From JAVBME01 sp031552765 (GTDB taxonomy: Bacteria > Bacillota > Negativicutes > Acidaminococcales > JAISLQ01): a stretch of DNA of 64,000 bases. The stretch covers positions 1 through 64,000 of the forward strand of contig JAVBME010000008.1 in NCBI GenBank assembly GCA_031552765.1, written 5' to 3'. The notes beneath the pieces were generated by a model. That model saw only the letters and a program-made list of their open reading frames with translations, was not told where the DNA came from and searched no databases. This document shows positions 59,170 through 64,000 of the stretch, one piece after another (position 1 is the stretch's first letter; each line of letters begins with the position of its first letter). The position numbers and the translations under genes are program-made.

Positions 59170-59742
59170 TTATTCATCATCAATCTCAGGTGTCGGCAGA
59201 TTAGACAATTCATACCTGTGCCAAGCTGAAACCACCTGTTTGCGTATATCTTCCGGCACAGGGCTTTCTGCTTCAAATGCGCCCTGGCGGGTGAAACGGA
59301 AAGCAATATCTTCGTATTTTTTGCCGCCGTAAGTTTCGCAGGTAAATGACGTGCGCATGAAGGATTCGGTAAAAGTACAGGTTTTCAGAACGTCCTTCAT
59401 CTTTTCATCATACCATTTGCTGTAAATCTGATAAAGCTTTTTTTGCGCATTTAGCGGGATGTCGTTGCCGACGGCGACAATATCGTCCATAGGCGTACAA
59501 TCAAGTTTGGGAATAGAATCTCCGTTTTGTAAAGTTATATTGACATATAAAGAAGAAAATTCTTCGAAAAAAACAGCGCTTTCAATTTGCCAATAATTTT
59601 GCCAGGCATCAAAACAGTCCTGGCAGACAAGCTCTATATTGCTAAAGTCTTGTATTTTGAAGTTGTCTTTATAGAGCAGTTTACTTTCAGCAATAAATGT
59701 TTTCCGGCATTCTGAGCATGTGAGCGCCAGTTCCCTGATCAT
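59170..59742 (-). CDS. Hypothetical protein with N-terminal zinc ribbon
   Basis: Not recognised. 190 residues with CSEC (about 9-12) and CQDC (about 40-43), which form a plausible zinc ribbon, then an acidic mixed alpha/beta region (NITLQNGDSIPKLDCTP, QKKLYQIYSKWYDEKMKD) and an acidic C-terminus ending EIDDE. No membrane segment. It lies directly upstream of prfC and may be co-expressed with it. Nothing shows its function. Confidence 0.7.
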   Translation of the reverse strand: MIRELALTCSECRKTFIAESKLLYKDNFKIQDFSNIELVCQDCFDAWQNYWQIESAVFFEEFSSLYVNITLQNGDSIPKLDCTPMDDIVAVGNDIPLNAQKKLYQIYSKWYDEKMKDVLKTCTFTESFMRTSFTCETYGGKKYEDIAFRFTRQGAFEAESPVPEDIRKQVVSAWHRYELSNLPTPEIDDE

Positions 59743-59810
59743 AAGAAAAAACCTCCCGGGACATTTGCATAAAATAAGCCCTCACAGTATGTAAAGGCTT
59801 CATGTAATCT

Positions 59811-59840
59811 AATAATATAATAACATAATAACATAATAAC
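59811..59840. repeat. 8-bp tandem repeat (AATAACAT)n
   Basis: Four consecutive units of 8 bases: one variant, two exact copies and a partial copy. It lies in an AT-rich gap between the tRNA terminator and the zinc-ribbon gene. Possibly slippage-prone; no function is evident. Confidence 0.75.
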
Positions 59841-59860
59841 TTTAATTTGATATGTTTTCT

Positions 59861-59898
59861 AAAATAAAAAAGCCGAAGTTGTCACTTCCGACTTTTTT
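59861..59898 (-). terminator. Terminator of tRNA-Pro
   Basis: Minus-strand stem AGTCGGAAGT (59893-59884) with ACTTCGGCT (59879-59871), one bulge and one G-T pair, followed by T residues. It begins 30 bases after the tRNA 3' end. Confidence 0.8.
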
Positions 59899-59927
59899 CA
59901 TTTGCATAAATATGATGTTTTGATAAC

Positions 59928-60004
59928 TGGTCGGAGCGGCGGGACTTGAACCCACGGCCTCTACCACCCCAAGGTAGCGCTCTACCAAACTGAGCTACGC
60001 CCCG
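59928..60004 (-). tRNA. tRNA-Pro (anticodon GGG)
   Basis: 77 bases including encoded CCA. The acceptor stem CGGGGCG pairs with CGCTCCG (one G-T). The anticodon stem CTACC/GGTAG encloses TTGGGGT, so the anticodon is GGG. TTCAAGT is in the T loop and AGCTCAG in the D arm. Confidence 0.95.
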
Positions 60005-60051
60005 ACTGACAAAGATAATTGTAGCTTTTTTCCGGCGTGATGTCAAGGAAA

Positions 60052-60960
60052 TCAGATGATTTTTGCTCCGGAAAGATCAAAATCCAGTAAATGAAAGCGG
60101 GCGTCTTTGCCTATTTTGATGAACTCTTCGCACATGGAGCGCCCTATCGCACCAGCATCGGCATTTGCGCCGGCAAAGGACATAAGGGTGGAACCAGAGC
60201 CGCTTATCACTGAACCAAGAGCGCCGGCTTTTTTTGCAGCGTCGAAAGCGGCGTCAAGCCCTGGAATGAGTTTGCTGCGGTATGGCTGATGCAGCCTGTC
60301 CTGTAAAGCAAATGGTAAAGCATCGAGGTTGCCCTGGCACATGCAGGCTGTAAAAAGCGCCGCCCGGCTGACGTTGAACACGGCGTCTTGCATGCTGACC
60401 TGCTCCGGCAATGCTTCTCTCGCCAGCTTTGTTGGCAAGGGAAAATCCGGTACTACTGCTATCATCTGGAGGCCGGGCGGCGGCAAGAAGCGAATATAGC
60501 CGGCGCGGCCGTCTTCCATATAGCTTACCGTGACGCCGCCAAAAATGGCGGGAGCAACGTTGTCAGGGTGACCTTCCATCTCGGTCGCCAGATCGAGTAT
60601 TTTACTTTTGCCGAAAGGATTGCCTAAAAGCTCGTTTGCAGCGACCATGCCGCCTACGATGGCGGCGCTGCTGCTGCCTAAGCCGCGAGACATCGGGATA
60701 TCATTATGCATGGTGATGCTGATGCCCGGTTTTTTACAGCCCGCTTCATCCATGACCTTGCGCACGGCTTTTACGGCAAAATTGCGTTCACTGGGTTTTA
60801 GCATACCCTCCCCTTCGCCGGTGGCGGAAAGCTTAATTTTGTTTTCATCGGTTATTTCTAATGTAAAAACATTATAAAGCGTACAAGCCAGACCGAGGCA
60901 ATCAAAACCTGGGCCGCAGTTAGCGGATGTAGCCGGGACTTTTACGGTTACTGTTTTCAA
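60052..60960 (-). CDS. thrB: Homoserine kinase
   Basis: Phosphorylates homoserine on the way to threonine. 302 residues, GHMP family. It has VPATSANCGPGFDCLGLA (about 8-25), the ATP-binding PMSRGLGSSSAAIVGG (about 89-104), and the C-terminal GSVISGSGSTLMSF. TTG start at 60960 with GAGGT upstream. Downstream partner of hom (15-base gap). The threonine supply also serves PduX in the cobamide operon. Confidence 0.94.
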   Translation of the reverse strand: MKTVTVKVPATSANCGPGFDCLGLACTLYNVFTLEITDENKIKLSATGEGEGMLKPSERNFAVKAVRKVMDEAGCKKPGISITMHNDIPMSRGLGSSSAAIVGGMVAANELLGNPFGKSKILDLATEMEGHPDNVAPAIFGGVTVSYMEDGRAGYIRFLPPPGLQMIAVVPDFPLPTKLAREALPEQVSMQDAVFNVSRAALFTACMCQGNLDALPFALQDRLHQPYRSKLIPGLDAAFDAAKKAGALGSVISGSGSTLMSFAGANADAGAIGRSMCEEFIKIGKDARFHLLDFDLSGAKII

Positions 60961-60975
60961 CGCGCCATACCTCTT

Positions 60976-62289
60976 TTAGCAAAATTCTTTGTCTTCTACT
61001 CTGATAACATTGCAAATTTTATTGATTATCGGCATAGCTTTCAAGGTTTGAATGGCCAGAGACATATTTTCATAGGAAACATCGTAGGTTATCATGACCA
61101 GCTCGGCGCATTCTCCTACTTTTTGTTTTTGCACTACTGTGCGCAGGCCTACCTGGTTGCTGCCGAACGCAGCGGCAATAGCGGCAAGAACGCCGGGACG
61201 GTCAGTTACCAGCATGCGGATATAAAAAGGCGTCCGTACATCGTTTTGCGAGCAGATAGGCTTATCATAGAAACAGGTACACAATATGCGGCTGGGGTTT
61301 TTACTCACAATATCCCTGGCCACATCGATTATGTCGCCGCAGACTGCGCTGGCTGTAGCGCTACGCCCTGCGCCCTGCCCGTAGAACATAGTATCGCCTA
61401 CGGCGTCGCCGGTGACAAAGATAGCGTTAAAAACACCGTTTACGTTAGCCAGAGGATGGTTCTTCGGGAGGAAGGCGGGGTGTACACGTACATCTATGCC
61501 CAGTTCAGGCATATACTTGCCTATAGCCAAAAGTTTCACAACATAGCCAAATTCTTTGGCATATGCTATATCGTTGGCGCTTACCGACTGTATACCTTCC
61601 ATGAACACATCTTCGAGTTTTACCCGGCTGTTAAAGGCTATGGAAGACAGTATAGCTATTTTCCTTGCGGCGTCGAGTCCGCCGACATCTGCAGTAGGGT
61701 CTTTTTCTGCGTAGCCTTTCTCCTGCGCCTCCTTTAAAACATCGTCGTAGTCCATGCCTTCATCAGACATCTTGCACAGCATATAATTGGTGGTGCCGTT
61801 TACGATACCCATGATTTGCTGGATATTGTTAGCGGCCAGGCATTGCTTCAATGGCCGTATGATCGGTATGCCGCCGCCGACGCTGGCTTCGAACATGAAA
61901 TCTATGTGGTTTTTTTCCGCCAGTTCAAAAAGCTCGGAGCCGTTTGCCGCGATAGCGTCCTTATTGGCAGTAACAACATGTTTGCCGGCCTGCATAGCTT
62001 TTTTTATAAAAGTAGTAGCCGGCTCTATACGGCCCATCAATTCTACAACTATGGATATTTCCGGGTCATTGATGATGTCGTCGAGTTCTTCGGTTATTTT
62101 ATAGCCTTGGGAAGATAACTCTTGCACAAGGGCAGGATTTTTTTCCATGATGGTTTTTATTTTTATATTTACTCCTGCTTTTTGCGCTATTTCCGAGGCG
62201 TTTCTTTCTAGCAACTCTACTACGCCGCCGCCTACGGTGCCTGCTCCTAAAAGTCCTACGTTTACTGTTCCGTTGATTTCGTTACACAT
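60976..62289 (-). CDS. hom: Homoserine dehydrogenase
   Basis: NAD(P)-dependent reduction of aspartate semialdehyde. 437 residues from ATG 62289, which has GGAGG 8 bases away (the frame opens at 62304, where the codon sits over this site). It has VGLLGAGTVGGGV (about 11), TANKDAIA (about 112), GIVNGTTNYML and the catalytic Lys region, and a C-terminal ACT domain (about 350-437) for allosteric control by threonine. Confidence 0.94.
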   Translation of the reverse strand: MCNEINGTVNVGLLGAGTVGGGVVELLERNASEIAQKAGVNIKIKTIMEKNPALVQELSSQGYKITEELDDIINDPEISIVVELMGRIEPATTFIKKAMQAGKHVVTANKDAIAANGSELFELAEKNHIDFMFEASVGGGIPIIRPLKQCLAANNIQQIMGIVNGTTNYMLCKMSDEGMDYDDVLKEAQEKGYAEKDPTADVGGLDAARKIAILSSIAFNSRVKLEDVFMEGIQSVSANDIAYAKEFGYVVKLLAIGKYMPELGIDVRVHPAFLPKNHPLANVNGVFNAIFVTGDAVGDTMFYGQGAGRSATASAVCGDIIDVARDIVSKNPSRILCTCFYDKPICSQNDVRTPFYIRMLVTDRPGVLAAIAAAFGSNQVGLRTVVQKQKVGECAELVMITYDVSYENMSLAIQTLKAMPIINKICNVIRVEDKEFC

Positions 62290-62307
62290 GGCAAAATCCT
62301 CCATCTT

Positions 62308-62760
62308 TTATATCTGTCCCAATACTTCCAAGCGTTTTACGCCCTCAAGCATACGCAATTTATCCAAAAGGGCTTCCAGTTCTATGTCCAGCTCTTTGGT
62401 CTCTATCGCAAGGTTTATGCTGGCAATCCCGTGTGACGGTATGCTTTGGTTTATTGTTATGACGCTGCCGGAATATTCCGCTATGGTATTTAGTACCCGG
62501 GAAAGCACGCCGGATTTATGCTCCAGTAAAATCGCCAGGCTGACGATCTTTTCTTTACTGGCTTCAAAGAAAGGAAAGACATAATCCTTATATTTATAAT
62601 AGGCGCTGCGGCTGAGCCCCAGCATTTCCACAGCTTCATTTACTGTTTTTACTTTACCTGACTGCAATATTTCTTTTATTTTTATAGTTTTCTTAATTGC
62701 TTCCGGTAAAATTTCTTCTCTTACCAAATAAAAAGAAGAGTTATCAGACATGGCAAGCAT
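62308..62760 (-). CDS. pheB: ACT domain protein PheB
   Basis: 150 residues, UPF0735 / PheB family. An N-terminal helix-turn-helix-like part (about 25-60, VNEAVEMLGLSRSAYYKYKDYVF) is followed by an ACT domain (about 70-148). The family is often encoded next to hom, as here, and is thought to regulate amino acid synthesis; older naming linked it to chorismate mutase. First gene of the pheB-hom-thrB unit. Confidence 0.88.
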   Translation of the reverse strand: MLAMSDNSSFYLVREEILPEAIKKTIKIKEILQSGKVKTVNEAVEMLGLSRSAYYKYKDYVFPFFEASKEKIVSLAILLEHKSGVLSRVLNTIAEYSGSVITINQSIPSHGIASINLAIETKELDIELEALLDKLRMLEGVKRLEVLGQI

Positions 62761-62810
62761 TCCCCTCCCAGAGTTCTTTTCACGAAGATGTTTTTCTACT
62801 GACGAAAGAC

Positions 62811-62840
62811 ATTATAACATTGACGTTGCAAAAAAAGCAA
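62811..62840 (-). promoter_or_regulatory. Promoter of pheB-hom-thrB
   Basis: Minus-strand TTGCTT (62840-62835) and TATAAT (62816-62811) with an 18-base spacer. The leader to the pheB ATG is about 45 bases. Confidence 0.6.
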
Positions 62841-62860
62841 TATTTTTTGCCAAAAATAAA

Positions 62861-62884
62861 ATATAGATAAATGAATATCTATAT
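62861..62884 (-). terminator. AT-rich terminator after gpsA
   Basis: Perfect 9-bp palindrome (62861-62869 with 62876-62884), 6-base loop, followed on the minus strand by TTTATTTTT. The stem is weak, but the location 17 bases after gpsA fits. Confidence 0.5.
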
Positions 62885-62901
62885 TCTAAGGCTTAAAATA
62901 T

Positions 62902-63897
62902 TTAAATTTCAGCTTTGTATTCACGGCTCATCAAATCGAAAACCGCAGTTTTGACATCTTTCTTTTGATAGATCACTTTATATAATTCGTTGGTTATCGG
63001 CATCTCGATAGAAAGTTTTTCCGCCAGCAGGAAGGCCGCTTTTGTCGCCCTGATACCTTCTACTACCATATTTGTCTGCTGTGTTATCTCTTCTACGGTA
63101 AAACCCTTGGCCAGTTGTTCTCCCGCCCAGCGATTGCGGCTGTGAGCGCTTATACAGGTAGCGATAAGGTCGCCGGTGCCGGCCAGCCCGGCAAAGGTCG
63201 CCGGCTGCGCTCCCATGGCCAAACCTAAGCGGGTTATTTCAGCGAGGCCGCGCGTCATGGTAGCGGCTTTTATATTGTCCTGAAAGCCCAAGCCGCTCAG
63301 CATACCGAGCGCCAAAGCGATGATATTTTTAAAGGCTCCGCCCAGTTCCACTCCTACCGTGTCGCTGCTGGTATAGGGACGAAAATACGGTGTGCTGAAA
63401 ATATCCTGCAATTCTGTTTTTACGGCAGCGTCTTCAGACGCTATTACTGTTGCCGTCGGTTGCCTTTGCCCTACTTCTTCGGCGTGGTTAGGGCCGGAAA
63501 GTACGGCGACGGATGAAAAGGGGCATTCGTTTTTTATAACTTCAGACATCCTTAAAAAACTTCCTTCTTCTAGGCCTTTGGCGCAGGAAAGAAGTATTTG
63601 CCCGGGCAAAAGCAACGAAGAAAGTCTGCGGGAAATGTCGCGTACAGCTTGTGAAGGGGTCGCAATGACCAGAATGCCACTTTTTGCCGCAAGTACGATA
63701 TCTGAAGTGACAGCCAGGTTTTCAGGTAAAACTACTGTAGGCAAGTAGGTATTGTTTACACGTTTTTCCGCAATATCTCTGGCCTGTTTTTCCTGCCGCA
63801 CCCATAAGGTTACAGGGTTTGCCGCTTTTTCCGCCAGCATTTTCGCCAGTGCTGTGCCCCAGCCGCCGGCGCCGATGACACTGATGCTTTTTTTCAT
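62902..63897 (-). CDS. gpsA: Glycerol-3-phosphate dehydrogenase [NAD(P)+]
   Basis: Makes glycerol-3-phosphate for phospholipids from DHAP. 331 residues, with the Rossmann motif VIGAGGWGTALAKML (about 7-21), SCAKGLEEGS (about 104), ELGGAFKNIIALALGM (about 184) and GLAGTGDLIATC (about 250). It overlaps no gene; plsY ends 6 bases upstream on the same strand, the common plsY-gpsA arrangement. DHAP from the salvage aldolase could in principle enter here. Confidence 0.95.
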   Translation of the reverse strand: MKKSISVIGAGGWGTALAKMLAEKAANPVTLWVRQEKQARDIAEKRVNNTYLPTVVLPENLAVTSDIVLAAKSGILVIATPSQAVRDISRRLSSLLLPGQILLSCAKGLEEGSFLRMSEVIKNECPFSSVAVLSGPNHAEEVGQRQPTATVIASEDAAVKTELQDIFSTPYFRPYTSSDTVGVELGGAFKNIIALALGMLSGLGFQDNIKAATMTRGLAEITRLGLAMGAQPATFAGLAGTGDLIATCISAHSRNRWAGEQLAKGFTVEEITQQTNMVVEGIRATKAAFLLAEKLSIEMPITNELYKVIYQKKDVKTAVFDLMSREYKAEI

Positions 63898-63903
63898 ATA
63901 GTT

Positions 63904-64000
63904 TTAATCCTTGTTTTTAAAATTATCAGTACTGCCCGGCTTTATTTTACTTTCCGTACCGTTGAGCAGCCTTGTTATATTCTCTTTATGGCGTAAAATG
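63904..64000 (-). CDS. plsY: Glycerol-3-phosphate acyltransferase PlsY, C-terminal end
   Basis: Only the last 31 codons are in the window. They read ILRHKENITRLLNG, then TESKIKP, the typical C-terminus of PlsY, and end at TAA 63906-63904. The protein would be an integral membrane acyltransferase using acyl phosphate. Its position just ahead of gpsA supports the call. Confidence 0.8.
   Translation of the reverse strand, partial: ILRHKENITRLLNGTESKIKPGSTDNFKNKD

Noticed and set aside
62828..62850. GCAAAAAA/TTTTTTGC hairpin upstream of pheB
   Set aside because: It is mostly A/T, overlaps the likely -35 region of the pheB promoter, and is not placed after any gene end; chance in AT-rich DNA is likely.

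Overview
The window looks like chromosome from an anaerobic, Gram-negative-staining Firmicute of the class Negativicutes (Sporomusa / Acidaminococcaceae-like). This rests on gene content: RNase J, a SpoIIIE/FtsK-type translocase and a B. subtilis-like hflX-ynbB pair, together with phosphatidylserine/phosphatidylethanolamine synthesis, a cobamide operon carrying two tandem CobT-family genes as in Sporomusa, an NfnAB transhydrogenase and a TAXI-TRAP binding protein. Start codons are often TTG or GTG behind strong AGGAGG-type sites. The genus cannot be fixed from the sequence alone.

Layout. 1-780: 3' end of an IS1182-type transposase with a long palindrome at its stop codon. 867-5055: a divergent EF-G-like GTPase and transketolase. 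5080-9941: thiD-thiM-thiE, aroK, and larB-larC for the nickel-pincer cofactor. 9938-12062: a small unknown gene, then a TAXI-family binding lipoprotein and a DUF1850 protein separated by a strong terminator. 12080-20779: a cobalamin-riboswitch-controlled late cobamide operon (cobU, cobQ/cbiP, cbiB, two CobT paralogues flanking cobS, pduX, cobD, cobC). 20814-23228: a zinc-ribbon protein with a possible small upstream ORF, and RNase J. 23340-35658: ftsK, rodZ-like, ygiQ, rimO, cinA, a DEAD-box helicase, an hflX with an N-terminal JAMM-like domain, and ynbB. 35748-39745: two unknown envelope-type proteins and a VanW protein. From 39800 to the end everything is on the minus strand: lexA, a V4R protein with a diguanylate cyclase, nfnAB with a PduL-like phosphotransacylase, a methylthioadenosine / S-adenosylhomocysteine salvage operon (mtnP-mtnA-ahcY-class II aldolase-mtaD), a radical-SAM-like protein without its cluster cysteines plus surE, a processive glycosyltransferase, psd-pssA, a WecG/TagA-type glycosyltransferase, a CitA/DcuS-type two-component system downstream of prfC, tRNA-Pro(GGG), thrB-hom-pheB, gpsA and the end of plsY.

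How the genes fit together. The cobamide operon holds the aminopropanol branch (pduX, cobD), its attachment (cbiB), lower-ligand activation (two CobT paralogues), nucleotide loop assembly (cobU, cobS) and a phosphatase (cobC), all behind one aptamer and terminator. The salvage operon handles the nucleoside by-products of SAM chemistry (MTA, SAH, probably 5'-deoxyadenosine) and ends in an aldolase, not in the full methionine salvage pathway. The most unusual items are the two-gene CobT-family set (ArsA/ArsB-like), the JAMM-HflX fusion, the terminator inside the start of the DUF1850 ORF, the cluster-less QueE/NrdG-like protein beside surE, and the aldolase-type salvage operon.
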